From JBGSQR01 sp964509295 (GTDB lineage Bacteria > Desulfobacterota > Desulfuromonadia > Geobacterales > Pseudopelobacteraceae), in the NCBI GenBank assembly GCA_964509295.1, contig CAZDWS010000003.1, positions 1 to 64,000 of the forward strand: 64,000 nt of DNA, in the 5' to 3' direction. A model generated the notes under the pieces. The model was not told the DNA's origin and ran no database searches. It saw only the letters and a program-made list of their open reading frames with translations. How positions within the stretch are numbered: the first letter of the stretch is position 1; the number at the start of each line of letters is the position of its first letter. Below are positions 51,387 to 60,574 of this stretch, in pieces. Both the position numbers and the translations under genes were made by a program.

Positions 51387-53491
51387 TTCAACCGGAAAAA
51401 GGTCAAACGCGCTCACTGGCTGCCCAGTTAATGGCCATTGAGGTTATCTCGCAACTTCTGGTCTCTTCATCACCACTAAAGTTAGGTGAGGCCCTTACGG
51501 AACATTTGCGTGAGTTGAGTGGTGCAAAAACTGTCATGGTTTTGGCACATCGACCTTTGCCTGATACAGATATTTTGTTGCATGTAAGTCCAATCAGGCG
51601 AACAACTGTTTTTTCTCCTGCAGAACTTGATCTGTTCTGCCCGGACAAGAATCCAGGACACCTTCCCTGGGTTACAGTCGACTTTCCTGAAAACAATCCG
51701 CTAAAACCTTTACTTCTCCAAAAAAATATTCAATCAGTAGTTCGCTATCCCTTAAATTCCGGCGGAGAAGTCATTGGCCAGTTGTTAATGTTTGACATGC
51801 CGGAAATTGATCGCTTTGCCGAAACGGATCAGATTATAAATCTTCTTCTGGCACCGATTGGGCTGGCCCTGAAAAATGCCCTCAATCTGCATATGATCGA
51901 ACAACAGGCATTAGAACTGGAAAAGCGTGTAGAGGATAGGACTGCTGAATTAAAACAGATGAACTTTAATCTGCAGATGAGCGAAGAGAGGCACCGAACC
52001 ATTCTGGAAACGGCAATGGATGGTTTTTGGCTGTTAGATACAAAGGGACATTTGCTTGAAGTCAATGAAACATATTGTCGTATGAGCGGCTATAGTGAGC
52101 AGGAGTTGCTGAAAATGCATATTGTTGATCTTGAAGCAGTTGAATCAATAGAAGAAATTTATCAACGTATCCGAAAAGATATGGAAAATGGATGGGACCG
52201 TTTTGAGACCAAGCACCGCCGAAAAGATGGAACCATTTTTGACGTTGAAGTCAGCGTGCAGTTTAGACGACAAGAAAATGGTCAACTTGTTGTTTTCCTG
52301 CGTGATATTACCGCTAATAAACTGGCGGAGGAAAATAAGATCAAGCTGGAAGAGCAGCTTCTGCAATCACAAAAGATGGAATCTGTCGGTCGACTGGCTG
52401 GCGGTGTTGCCCACGATTTTAATAACATGCTGGGAGTCATTATCGGTCATGCAGAACTGGCCCTTTTGAGTACAAACACCGACGATCCCAATTATGGGCA
52501 TCTAAAGGAAATAAGTACCGCAGCCGAACGTTCCGCAGATCTCACGCGTCAACTACTGGCTTTTGCTCGTAAGCAGACAGTCGCTCCAAAAGTACTGGAT
52601 TTGAATGAGACCATAACCGGAATGTTAAAAATGCTGCAACGGCTTATAGGCGAAGGGTTGCAACTAATCTGGCGACCGGCAGCCGGTATATGGTCTGTCA
52701 AAATGGATCCTTCACAGATTGATCAGATTCTTGCCAATTTATGTGTGAACGCCAGAGATGCCATAACTGATATTGGTAGAGTATTAATTGAAACAACAAA
52801 CTGTAGTATCGATGCTGATTACTGTTTAAGCCATATTGATGCCATACCTGGAGAATATGTAAAACTTTCGGTAAGTGACAGCGGTTGTGGAATGGACAGT
52901 GATACTATAACTAAAATCTTTGAGCCATTTTTTACGACCAAGGAGGTTGGCAAGGGCACAGGGTTGGGACTTGCAACCGTTTTTGGCATTGTTAAGCAAA
53001 ATAACGGTTTCATAAATGTTTACAGTGAACCAGGTGAAGGAACCACTTTTACAATCTATCTGCCCAGATTCGGTGGCAGGAGTGAAAATATGCTTGCGGA
53101 AGCAGATTTCAAACAGTCAAATCTAGGTAAAGAGACTGTTTTGCTTGTTGAGGACGAACCTGCTTTGCTGCGCATGGTTTTTAACATGCTTGAAAAAAGT
53201 GGCTATAATGTATTGATGGCTCTCACCCCAGGCGAAGCTATTGCTCTTGCGCAGGAACACAAAGGTGAAATTGACCTGCTGATTACTGATGTAATCATGC
53301 CGGTAATGAACGGCAGCGATCTTGCCAAGAGGCTTTTACCAATTTTTCCCAAGATGAAGAGGTTGTTTATGTCAGGTTATACTGCTGAAATTATAGCACA
53401 TCATGGGGTTCTGGAAGAGGGTGTGAATTTTATACAAAAACCGTTCACAATTACTTCATTGTCTAACAAGCTTCGTGAAATACTGGATTAG
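51383..53491 (+). CDS. hybrid sensor histidine kinase (GAF-like, PAS, HisKA, HATPase, REC)
   Basis: The protein has 702 residues. A GAF-like region covers about 15-165, a coiled coil 170-200 and a PAS domain 200-325. HisKA follows, with phosphorylated H344 in GGVAHDFNNM, then an HATPase (about 440-570) with VNARDAI, DSGCGMD and GTGLGLATVFGIVKQ. A receiver domain closes the chain with the acceptor D636 in LLITDVIMP. There is no membrane segment, so it senses a cytoplasmic signal. The ATG overlaps the DUF1638 stop, which ties kinase synthesis to the corrinoid proteins. No separate output regulator is encoded beside it. Confidence 0.92.
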   Translation: MIQPEKGQTRSLAAQLMAIEVISQLLVSSSPLKLGEALTEHLRELSGAKTVMVLAHRPLPDTDILLHVSPIRRTTVFSPAELDLFCPDKNPGHLPWVTVDFPENNPLKPLLLQKNIQSVVRYPLNSGGEVIGQLLMFDMPEIDRFAETDQIINLLLAPIGLALKNALNLHMIEQQALELEKRVEDRTAELKQMNFNLQMSEERHRTILETAMDGFWLLDTKGHLLEVNETYCRMSGYSEQELLKMHIVDLEAVESIEEIYQRIRKDMENGWDRFETKHRRKDGTIFDVEVSVQFRRQENGQLVVFLRDITANKLAEENKIKLEEQLLQSQKMESVGRLAGGVAHDFNNMLGVIIGHAELALLSTNTDDPNYGHLKEISTAAERSADLTRQLLAFARKQTVAPKVLDLNETITGMLKMLQRLIGEGLQLIWRPAAGIWSVKMDPSQIDQILANLCVNARDAITDIGRVLIETTNCSIDADYCLSHIDAIPGEYVKLSVSDSGCGMDSDTITKIFEPFFTTKEVGKGTGLGLATVFGIVKQNNGFINVYSEPGEGTTFTIYLPRFGGRSENMLAEADFKQSNLGKETVLLVEDEPALLRMVFNMLEKSGYNVLMALTPGEAIALAQEHKGEIDLLITDVIMPVMNGSDLAKRLLPIFPKMKRLFMSGYTAEIIAHHGVLEEGVNFIQKPFTITSLSNKLREILD

Positions 53492-53512
53492 GATTACCAA
53501 TCCACTTATGCC

Positions 53513-53551
53513 AAACTGCCTCGTTGAAGTTTAACGGGGCAGTTTTTTATC
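53513..53551 (+). terminator. intrinsic terminator of the corrinoid/kinase operon
   Basis: A 13-bp stem with one T-G pair (53513-53525 with 53533-53545) and a T-run follow the kinase stop codon by about 20 bases. Confidence 0.88.
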
Positions 53552-53688
53552 AAAAATATAAAGCGGTAAAAATGATTTATTAAATCTTGAATAATTCTGA
53601 TAGCATTTGCAACTATTCTCAAACTATAATTAAAAAATAGAAAAATAAAGTATTGAATACCGAATTCAGTTTTTAATGGTGTTGTGCA

Positions 53689-55437
53689 ATGAACCAACCA
53701 GAACAGTCACATAATGTGCCGACTGGCAAGATCAGTAAGTCATTACTGCTACAGCTTTTTCCGATTTTGGTGTGGTTGCCTGAATATCAGTCTGCCTGGC
53801 TTGTTAAGGACCTGATTGCCGGTTTGACCCTTGCCGCTTATGCCATTCCGGTGGCCATGGCTTATTCGGCACTGGCCGGCCTGACTCCCCAGGTAGGACT
53901 TTATTGTTATATTTTTAGCGGTTTAGCCTATGCTGTATTTGCAACCTCAAGGCATCTTGCTGTGGGACCTACTGCTGCCATCTCTGTAATGGTGGCAAGT
54001 GTGGTTGGTGGCCTGGCAGGTGGAGATGCCTATTTGTATGCCACCATGGCCTCGCTTACAGCTGCAATGGTAGCGGTTATGTATGTGGTTGCCTGGTTAA
54101 TGAGACTCAGCTCCTTTGTAAATTTTATTTCTGAAACTATTCTGCTTGGTTTCAAGGCCGGTGCTGCTTTAAGTATCGCTTCAACTCAGCTGCCTCTTCT
54201 TTTTGGCATACCGGGTGGGGGGGATAATTTTTTTGCCCGCACTGTTGTGATGTACAATAATATTGGTGATATAAATCCGACCGCTTTTTTGATCGGTATT
54301 GCAGCGCTTTTTTTACTGACCATGGGAGAGTGGCTTATACCAGGGCGCCCGGTGGCGTTGGTCGTTGTCATTTTATCAATAGCTGGTGTGACTCTATTTG
54401 GGCTAAATGAAAACGGTTTGAAAGTGTTAGGTGCTGTTCCTTCTGGTTTACCAGAGTTTGTGTTACCAGTCGTTACCATAAATCATCTGGAAAATCTGCT
54501 CGAACTTGCTTTTGCCTGTTTTCTTCTTTCCTATGTGGAGAGTATCGCTGCGGCGCGTACTTTTGCGGTTAAGTATAATTATACAATTGATCCGCATCAG
54601 GAGCTGCTTGGCCTGGGGGCTGCCAATCTTATTTCGGCTATGGGGCAGGGCTATCCGGTTGCTGGAGGCCTTTCCCAATCTGCAGTTAACGAAAAAGCCG
54701 GTGCAAAGACTCCCCTTTCACTGGTATTTGCCTCAATAACACTATTAACGGTTCTCATTTTTCTGACCGAACTGCTGCATAATCTTCCTCAGGCAATTTT
54801 ATCCGCAATTGTATTGGTTGCTGTTTCCGGATTTATAAAAATATCCGATTTCAAATATTTGTGGCGTATCAGCCGCCTTGAATTCTATGTTGCATTGGCC
54901 GCTTTTGTGGCGGTACTTCTCCTGGGTATACTGAAAGGCGTCGCAGTTTCTGCTATTATTTCGATTCTGTTTTTGTTGAGACTGATGGCCAAGCCCCATG
55001 TTGCCGTTCTGGGTCGCATCCCTGGTACTATTCGTTTCAGTGACGCAGCCCGACATACAAAAAATGAAATTTATCCCGAATTGTTTTTATTTCGAGTGGA
55101 AGCACCTCTGCTTTATTTTAACGTTGATTATATAAAATCAATATTAATTACAAAAATTTCTTTAACTACACCCAGGGTAAAACTTGTAGTATGTGATCTA
55201 TCAACATCACCATATATTGATGCCGCTGGCGCCAGGATGCTGGCGCAGATTGAACAGCAACTGGATGAAATGGGCATTGATTTCAGGGTTGCCGAAGCTC
55301 ACTCAACGGTTCGTGAAATTCTACGCGAGACAGGAGTCAGTGAACGTCTGGGGGGCGTAAGTCGTCACACAGCCCTTGCAGATCTTGTTGAGGATTTTGA
55401 AAGAGACAACAAGCGGGCGCAAGCACACTGGATATGA
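53689..55437 (+). CDS. SulP family anion transporter with STAS domain
   Basis: This 582-residue protein has about twelve membrane helices, with the SulP signature DLIAGLTLAAYAIPVAMAYSALAGL near the start of the membrane part and ISAMGQGYPVAGGLSQSAVN further on. The C-terminal STAS domain covers about 455-560 (LVVCDLSTSPYIDAAGARML). SulP proteins carry sulfate, bicarbonate or dicarboxylates. No sulfur-assimilation or carbonic-anhydrase gene is adjacent, so the ion cannot be decided. The ribosome site is weak. Confidence 0.92.
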   Translation: MNQPEQSHNVPTGKISKSLLLQLFPILVWLPEYQSAWLVKDLIAGLTLAAYAIPVAMAYSALAGLTPQVGLYCYIFSGLAYAVFATSRHLAVGPTAAISVMVASVVGGLAGGDAYLYATMASLTAAMVAVMYVVAWLMRLSSFVNFISETILLGFKAGAALSIASTQLPLLFGIPGGGDNFFARTVVMYNNIGDINPTAFLIGIAALFLLTMGEWLIPGRPVALVVVILSIAGVTLFGLNENGLKVLGAVPSGLPEFVLPVVTINHLENLLELAFACFLLSYVESIAAARTFAVKYNYTIDPHQELLGLGAANLISAMGQGYPVAGGLSQSAVNEKAGAKTPLSLVFASITLLTVLIFLTELLHNLPQAILSAIVLVAVSGFIKISDFKYLWRISRLEFYVALAAFVAVLLLGILKGVAVSAIISILFLLRLMAKPHVAVLGRIPGTIRFSDAARHTKNEIYPELFLFRVEAPLLYFNVDYIKSILITKISLTTPRVKLVVCDLSTSPYIDAAGARMLAQIEQQLDEMGIDFRVAEAHSTVREILRETGVSERLGGVSRHTALADLVEDFERDNKRAQAHWI

Positions 55438-55482
55438 ATTATAAAAATGCTAATGGCTGGAAAATAGAGGAGGTTTATTGAA

Positions 55483-56061
55483 ATGGCTAAGTTTTTAAAA
55501 ACTTTATTAATACTGACTTTTCTTTTACTTTTTAATCAAAATTTAATAAATGCGGATTATTACCAGTATACTGACAGTTCAGGTACGGTTGTTATGGTGG
55601 ATGATGAAAGTAAGGTGCCTGCAAAATATAGAAAAAAGATCTTTGGTGAAAAAAATGAAACAAAAGCGAGCAAAGTTACCTCTGTAACGGTAAGGAATAA
55701 TCAGGTGCGTGTACCGGTTCGTCTGAGTTACCGCAATAATGTTGTGGAAGCCCAGATGGTTCTGGATACCGGCGCAACCACAACCATGATCACCTCTGAT
55801 CTGGCTGATCGTTTAGGCATAAAAACCGATAGCACTGAAGCAGCTATGGCGCGAATTGCCGATGGAAGTTTGGTCCAGTCTTCCTGGACACGTTTGGATT
55901 ATATTTCGGTAGGATCCAGGCAGGTCAATAATCCAAAGGTGGCAATCATGCCATCAAAAGGACCGTTAAACGGTTTTGGTGATGGTCTGCTGGGCATGAA
56001 CTTTCTGGGTGAATTTAGATATCATGTGGATATGAACAGCCAGACAATTGAATGGCAATAG
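55483..56061 (+). CDS. exported retropepsin-like aspartic protease with DUF4124
   Basis: The protein has 192 residues with a signal peptide ending NLINADYYQ. Residues about 25-55 match DUF4124 (YYQYTDSSGTVVMVDD). The catalytic motif of one-chain retropepsins is clear, VLDTGATTTMI, followed by the flap and the second-half signature DGLLGMNFLGEF. Such clan AA proteases work as dimers in the periplasm. GAGGAGG precedes the ATG. The gene ends four bases before a convergent methyltransferase gene. Confidence 0.88.
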   Translation: MAKFLKTLLILTFLLLFNQNLINADYYQYTDSSGTVVMVDDESKVPAKYRKKIFGEKNETKASKVTSVTVRNNQVRVPVRLSYRNNVVEAQMVLDTGATTTMITSDLADRLGIKTDSTEAAMARIADGSLVQSSWTRLDYISVGSRQVNNPKVAIMPSKGPLNGFGDGLLGMNFLGEFRYHVDMNSQTIEWQ

Positions 56062-56065
56062 GGGC

Positions 56066-56764
56066 TTAAATACTTGTTTGTTTTTTGTTTTGCAACTTTG
56101 CCATAAAAACCACATGGCGCAGTCCGCCTTTGCCGGGTCGCTCACAGGTAACCGTAAAACCGGCACTTTTCAGACGTTTTTCAAAGCCCTCATCATAGTT
56201 TTCCCCCCAGACAGTTAAAACTCCTCCAGGTTTAAGTGCCGCTTTGGTATTTTCAATAGCCCTGCTGCCGTATAATGGATCATTCTGTTTATGTGTCTGA
56301 GCATGCGGACCCCTGTATAGATCAAGTACAATGGCATCAAAGCGCTGGTCATTGCCATTGACGGCGCTTTTGCGGATATAGTTGGCAACGTCTCCAATGG
56401 AAATCTTCACTCTGGGATCGGAAACGGCTTGATCTGTAAGGATGGCGAGTGGTCCCCGGCACCATTGGCAGACTACCGGATTAAGTTCGGCAACAATTAC
56501 ACTGGCTGATTCAGGCAGACAATCAAGTACCGCTTTTAGAGTAAATCCCATTCCCAGTCCTCCCACCAGAACTCTGGGACTTTCCTGTTTAATCAGATGT
56601 TTACAGGCCAGTTGCCCAAGTACGATTTCTGATCGATTAGCCTGGCTGTTCATGAGCACTTGCGGACCGATCATGATCAGGAAGTCCTTGGTGTCACGCT
56701 GCCTCAGCTCCAAAATACCTTCCGGTGTAGGTGCACTTTCCAAAATTATCCATGGTTTGGCCAA
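56066..56764 (-). CDS. spermidine synthase-like methyltransferase-fold protein
   Basis: This 232-residue protein has the Rossmann-like fold of polyamine synthases: VLVGGLGMGFTLKAVLD binds the nucleoside cofactor, VIVAELNPVVCQW is the second strand, and FDAIVLDLYRGPHA has the acidic active-site position. It is shorter than true SpeE and lacks a clear N-terminal domain, so a different substrate is possible. It starts at TTG, with GAGG seven bases upstream. It is convergent with the protease gene. Confidence 0.75.
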   Translation of the reverse strand: MAKPWIILESAPTPEGILELRQRDTKDFLIMIGPQVLMNSQANRSEIVLGQLACKHLIKQESPRVLVGGLGMGFTLKAVLDCLPESASVIVAELNPVVCQWCRGPLAILTDQAVSDPRVKISIGDVANYIRKSAVNGNDQRFDAIVLDLYRGPHAQTHKQNDPLYGSRAIENTKAALKPGGVLTVWGENYDEGFEKRLKSAGFTVTCERPGKGGLRHVVFMAKLQNKKQTSI

Positions 56765-56796
56765 TTATTTACCTCTTTCTTGAAAACATGCATTGT

Positions 56797-56810
56797 TTGA
56801 CCCAGATCAA
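56797..56810. promoter_or_regulatory. FNR/CRP-family-type operator
   Basis: TTGAC-CCAG-ATCAA matches the FNR consensus (TTGAT-N4-ATCAA) at 9 of the 10 fixed bases. It lies 33 bases upstream of the TTG at 56764 and 62 bases before the ATG at 56873, so it could act on either divergent gene. Confidence 0.5.
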
Positions 56811-56872
56811 AATTAAATAACCTGAAATCTGATAAGTTGTTTCAATAAACATATCTAAACGAGGGAGAATAT

Positions 56873-57160
56873 ATGTCTTGTGATTGTGGATCTAACAAAA
56901 TACCTGGTGCAGGACCATTTGCCATCGGTAAAGCTCTTGTTGAATTTGTGCTGAATGCTCATGGCGGTTCGGTTGCAAACTCTGCACTGCCTGGCGGTGG
57001 GCTGGATATTGATTGTCAGGGCTGTGGAAAACATTTTGTGCTGGATACATTTGTAAAGGGCTGTCCATTCTGCGGTGGTGTTCATGCCGTGTCACCACCC
57101 CGGGCCAGCGATCCGGAAGCTGTTCAATTTGCAGGTTCGGATTTTAAACTGAATAATTGA
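56873..57160 (+). CDS. small zinc-ribbon-like protein
   Basis: This 95-residue protein has two Cys clusters, MSCDCG at the start and CQGCGKHF plus CPFCGGVH in the second half, which form a likely zinc ribbon. The segment between them is Gly-rich. It has no signal peptide. GAGGGAG lies about 10 bases before the ATG. Function is not recognised. A FNR-like site upstream (56797-56810) suggests control by oxygen or redox. Confidence 0.65.
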   Translation: MSCDCGSNKIPGAGPFAIGKALVEFVLNAHGGSVANSALPGGGLDIDCQGCGKHFVLDTFVKGCPFCGGVHAVSPPRASDPEAVQFAGSDFKLNN

Positions 57161-57166
57161 ATAGTT

Positions 57167-57204
57167 GCAAATAGCGGCTGCCAAAGATGTCAACCGCTAT
57201 TTGC
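57167..57204. terminator. hairpin between convergent genes
   Basis: A perfect 11-bp inverted repeat (57167-57177 with 57194-57204), with the last arm overlapping the rsgA stop. Neither side has a good T-run. It may end both messages weakly or protect their 3' ends. Confidence 0.45.
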
Positions 57205-58150
57205 CCCATTCCCTGTTTCTGGCTTCTGTTTCTGCTGCCTCAACTTCATCAAGCAGGTTAAGATAAGTTTCATATCTCTCTGTGCTAATCTTGCCGGACT
57301 TTACCAGTTCAACTACTCTGCACCCCGGTTCTGTCCGATGTCGACAGTTTCTAAACTTGCAGGCCAGGTTTTTATGCTCTTCAAAACCGGGAAAATGCTC
57401 TGCCAGGTCTTCGACAGATATTTCAACCAGACCAAAATCCCTGAATCCTGGCGTGTCAACCAGTTCGCCGCCGCTGGCCAGGGTGTGTAGCGTCGAAACT
57501 GTTGTTGTATGACGTCCCAGGCCATTAAAAAGATTGATTTCACCCACCTTTAAATCTATTTCAGGGCAAATTGCATTCAATAACGAGCTTTTTCCAACTC
57601 CGGAATTTCCTACAAAAACACCGCGATGCCCCTGGCTGAGAAAATCTTTCAGAGGGTCTAATCCGGATTGTATTGCTGCACTAAGCGGGAAAATATCAAC
57701 ACAGTCAGCGTATACAGCATTTACTGAAACAACCAACTCTGCTGTGGCAGCCAGGTCACACTTGTTAATTACAAGAAAAGGAATCAGTCCAGCTGCTCTG
57801 GCAGCGACGATGGCACGGTCAATGAAACTGGCCGGAGAAAGCGGAGCCAGAACGATGCCAAGCACATCCAGGTTGGCTGCCACCAGATGAATTCCACCTC
57901 TGGCGTCTTTGCGACGCAATTCTGTTTTCCGGGGAAGACGTTTCAGCACTTCACCCGTGACTGAAACATCATCTCCAACAACATGCCCTGAATTTCTTTT
58001 GGACCTGACCATCCGGCGTTCACCGTCGTTAAAAAGGACTTCAACGGCAACACCATGATGGGCAACGATCAGGCCATCTTTTATCCCGATTTTGTCAGCT
58101 TTCTTCTGCTGAGCTTTAGGGCTGAATTCCTGATTACGATCTTTTTTCAA
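57197..58150 (-). CDS. rsgA: ribosome small-subunit biogenesis GTPase RsgA
   Basis: RsgA helps the late maturation of the 30S subunit. The 317-residue protein has an N-terminal OB domain (about 20-90), then the circularly permuted GTPase order G4 (NKCDL), G1 (GNSGVGKSSLLNAI), G3 (DTPGF), and a C-terminal zinc finger (CKFRNCRHRTEPGC). It starts at TTG with TGGAG six bases before it. The gene lies just downstream of the zinc-ribbon gene at 58172 on the same strand, so both may be co-transcribed. Confidence 0.95.
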   Translation of the reverse strand: MKKDRNQEFSPKAQQKKADKIGIKDGLIVAHHGVAVEVLFNDGERRMVRSKRNSGHVVGDDVSVTGEVLKRLPRKTELRRKDARGGIHLVAANLDVLGIVLAPLSPASFIDRAIVAARAAGLIPFLVINKCDLAATAELVVSVNAVYADCVDIFPLSAAIQSGLDPLKDFLSQGHRGVFVGNSGVGKSSLLNAICPEIDLKVGEINLFNGLGRHTTTVSTLHTLASGGELVDTPGFRDFGLVEISVEDLAEHFPGFEEHKNLACKFRNCRHRTEPGCRVVELVKSGKISTERYETYLNLLDEVEAAETEARNREWGK

Positions 58151-58171
58151 TAATGCTCCATTTTATATAAA

Positions 58172-58615
58172 TCAGAGACAGCGAAGCAGCTTGATACCGT
58201 CTTCAAAAAGAACCTGCATCTTGTTGGGAATAATAATCAGTTTGACAAGTCCAATACCGAAAACAGGGTGACTTATCAGCGCCCCTTTTTTGAATTTAGC
58301 ATTCATGTTGTAATTAATTACCTTATCCAGGTCAATTGTGGGTCTAAGAGAAATCCATTCTTCCCGTTCTGCCGAAGCAGGATCTTTTTTAGGTGTGCGC
58401 GGAGTTGCTGGTTTTTTTACTGCGGGAGTACCGATAGTTTTTGCAGTTTTAGCCACAGGTGGCGGATAGTAATTGTGTGTTCCGCCGCAGGTGTTGCACT
58501 CAACACGCACAACTTTTTCTGCAACCATTGCAACAATACGGTGATTAAGGATTTCGCGACATTTTGTACAACGCGATTCAATAATGTCTCCTGCCGATAA
58601 CTTCTTCGTGTTCAT
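58172..58615 (-). CDS. zinc-ribbon protein with SH3-like C-terminal domain
   Basis: The protein has 147 residues from the ATG at 58615, with AGGA 5 bases before it. The frame is open further upstream but has no ribosome site. Two CxxC pairs, CTKCRE and CNTCGG, form a zinc ribbon in the first 45 residues. A basic, Pro/Ala/Thr-rich linker (about 50-85) leads to a C-terminal part with FKKGALISHPVFGIGLV and VLFEDGIKLL, which looks like the CarD/UvrD-type SH3-like interaction module. It may bind RNA polymerase or a nucleic-acid enzyme; this is inference. Confidence 0.7.
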   Translation of the reverse strand: MNTKKLSAGDIIESRCTKCREILNHRIVAMVAEKVVRVECNTCGGTHNYYPPPVAKTAKTIGTPAVKKPATPRTPKKDPASAEREEWISLRPTIDLDKVINYNMNAKFKKGALISHPVFGIGLVKLIIIPNKMQVLFEDGIKLLRCL

Positions 58616-58640
58616 GGGTATCCTGTTTTCTTTGGTAGAT

Positions 58641-58655
58641 TGTTCCTTTGGAACA
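58641..58655. promoter_or_regulatory. short palindrome TGTTCC-TTT-GGAACA
   Basis: A perfect 6-bp inverted repeat with a 3-base centre lies 26 bases upstream of the ATG at 58615. It may be an operator for that gene. Confidence 0.3.
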
Positions 58656-58674
58656 TTTAGATAAAGACAATAAA

Positions 58675-58697
58675 GCCCGCGACACCATGTAGCGGGC
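58675..58697 (-). terminator. small GC-rich hairpin
   Basis: GCCCGC (58675-58680) and GCGGGC (58692-58697) form a 6-bp stem; on the minus strand it is followed by TTTATTGTCTTT. It is upstream of the gene at 58615 and could be a leader attenuator or a remnant terminator. Confidence 0.35.
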
Positions 58698-58892
58698 GAT
58701 ACGACTGAATATGGATAAATTGATATATTATACCTTTTCACAAAAGGTAACTCGGTAATCAAAAAAATAATGTTAACACTATACCTCATCAGTAGCCGCA
58801 CTGTCAAAGTTTCAAGCTTGATAGAACCATATTGTCGATAACTGTTTATTTCGCATGTACCCATATCCGTTGTGTTGTGCTATATATTTTTA

Positions 58893-59819
58893 ATGCAATA
58901 CGCCATTACTACCAAATCACTTACCAAGCAATATGGTGACCTGACCGCCCTTGATCATTTCGAATTATCAGTAGAGCAGGGTTCAATCTTTGGTCTGCTC
59001 GGTCCCAACGGTGCCGGTAAGACGACTCTGATCCGTATTTTGACAACATTGATGCGCCAGACCAGTGGTGAGGCATTTATCGGTGGACTGGACACCCGCT
59101 CCGATGGCCGTGCCATCCGCTCGCTGATCGGAGTTGTCTCACAGGAAAACAGTCTTGATCGGTATCTGACCGCCAGAGAAAATCTTGAACTGCATGCCAG
59201 GCTACATGGCATGGAGAAAAAACTTTACCGCAAGCGGATTGATGAACTGTTGGATCTAATGGGATTAACCGGTCGTCAGAAGGATTTTACCGATAATTTC
59301 TCCGGCGGAATGCAACGCAGGCTCGTCGTTGCCCGTGCACTGCTGCACGAGCCAAAAGTGCTTTTTCTGGATGAACCCACCACAGGCCTGGATCCTCAGT
59401 CGCGGCGAGCTGTCTGGGATTATATCCGATCAATTGCCGGCAAGATGACAATCTTTTTGACAACTCATTACCTTGATGAAGCTGAATCACTATGTGACAG
59501 AATCGCAATTATGGACCATGGCCGCCTGATTGCAGAAGGCACTACTCAGGAGCTGAAAGATCGTCTGGCAGGAGGCACGGTATATGTCATAGAGTTTCAG
59601 GAAAATGCAGCACTTTATGCCGATCAGCTTGGGAAAATGTCCTGTGTTCTTGATGTAAATGTAGTGGGATCCTCTGTATATGTCGGGCTACAACAGTGGG
59701 AATGTCTTTCCGAGGTGGTCTCGGCTCTCAACGGTGCGCCGGTGCGACGGATTGCATTGAAGGAACGTACCCTGGAAGAGGTCTTCATCAGTCTGACCGG
59801 TGCGGAGGTGCGGGAATGA
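58893..59819 (+). CDS. ABC-2 exporter ATPase (NodI/DrrA-like)
   Basis: The protein has 308 residues. Walker A is GLLGPNGAGKTTLIR, the signature is FSGGMQRRL, and Walker B is VLFLDEPTTGLDPQSR. The C-terminal part (about 215-308) is the regulatory tail usual in NodI/DrrA-like exporters. Neither the ATG at 58893 nor an in-frame TTG seven codons earlier has a clear ribosome site; the ATG gives the normal N-terminus. It overlaps the next (permease) gene by 4 bases. It energises export of a lipid, glycan or drug across the inner membrane. Confidence 0.9.
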   Translation: MQYAITTKSLTKQYGDLTALDHFELSVEQGSIFGLLGPNGAGKTTLIRILTTLMRQTSGEAFIGGLDTRSDGRAIRSLIGVVSQENSLDRYLTARENLELHARLHGMEKKLYRKRIDELLDLMGLTGRQKDFTDNFSGGMQRRLVVARALLHEPKVLFLDEPTTGLDPQSRRAVWDYIRSIAGKMTIFLTTHYLDEAESLCDRIAIMDHGRLIAEGTTQELKDRLAGGTVYVIEFQENAALYADQLGKMSCVLDVNVVGSSVYVGLQQWECLSEVVSALNGAPVRRIALKERTLEEVFISLTGAEVRE

Positions 59820-60574
59820 GGCTTGGCGGATCATTGGCAATCTGGCGGCGTGACATGCAGGTGCTGCAGCGTAGCATATTCTCTGAGCTGGCAGCTGTTG
59901 TCGCCTATCCGCTGACCATGTATCTGGCATTCGGTATTGGCATGCAGGGCTATATCGGCCTGGTGGATGGAGTGCCTTACAGTCTGTTCATTGCGCCCGG
60001 GTTGATTACCATGACCGCTGTCAGTGCCGCTTACAACGAAAGTGTCTGGAGCCTCTGGTTTCATCGACGCGTGCAGTTTACCATCGAATCCTATCGCGTG
60101 ACGCCGGTTTCTGTTTCTGAAATTGTAATTGCCAAAATCTTTTCCGGTTTCACACATGGACTTGTCAAAGGTTTTGTAGTTGCACTTGTGATCTTCGCAA
60201 TTACTCCATTCAGGGTTGAGCCGGGATTTCTGTTTTCCTATCTGGCCCTGCTTATCCCCGGGTCGGCACTGTTTTCCTGTGCCGGCATCATCAGTGGAAC
60301 CATAATGGATAAGCCGGAAACTATCGGCAAGGTTGAGGCGGTTCTGGTTATGCCTTTGATTTTTATGTCAGGCCTGTTTTTTCCGCTTTCGTCTTATCCT
60401 GAAAAGCTGTTGCCCTGGGTTCAGGCCCTACCGACCACGGCACTTTTTGAAGGGGCTCGCCAGGCGCTGGTTAACGGCAGCTTTCCCTTGGCTTATGCCA
60501 TACAGGTGTCTGTTATGGCGCTGGTCAGTTTTGTGGCGGCTGTTTGGATTTTTCGCTGGAAGATGTCGGAATAA
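59816..60574 (+). CDS. ABC-2 type exporter permease (NodJ-like)
   Basis: This 252-residue membrane protein has six hydrophobic segments in the ABC-2 pattern (ELAAVVAYPLTMYLAFGIGM early, MPLIFMSGLFFPLSSYPEKL near the end, the conserved FFPLSSYP turn). The ATG overlaps the ATPase stop, with GGAGG upstream. Together the two form an exporter. It ends directly beside the convergent nucleotidyltransferase gene with no gap. Confidence 0.9.
   Translation: MRLGGSLAIWRRDMQVLQRSIFSELAAVVAYPLTMYLAFGIGMQGYIGLVDGVPYSLFIAPGLITMTAVSAAYNESVWSLWFHRRVQFTIESYRVTPVSVSEIVIAKIFSGFTHGLVKGFVVALVIFAITPFRVEPGFLFSYLALLIPGSALFSCAGIISGTIMDKPETIGKVEAVLVMPLIFMSGLFFPLSSYPEKLLPWVQALPTTALFEGARQALVNGSFPLAYAIQVSVMALVSFVAAVWIFRWKMSE

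Noticed and set aside
58616..58864. 83-codon extension of the zinc-ribbon gene at 58172
   Set aside because: It has no ribosome site, is AT-rich, and includes a hairpin and a palindrome that look like leader DNA.
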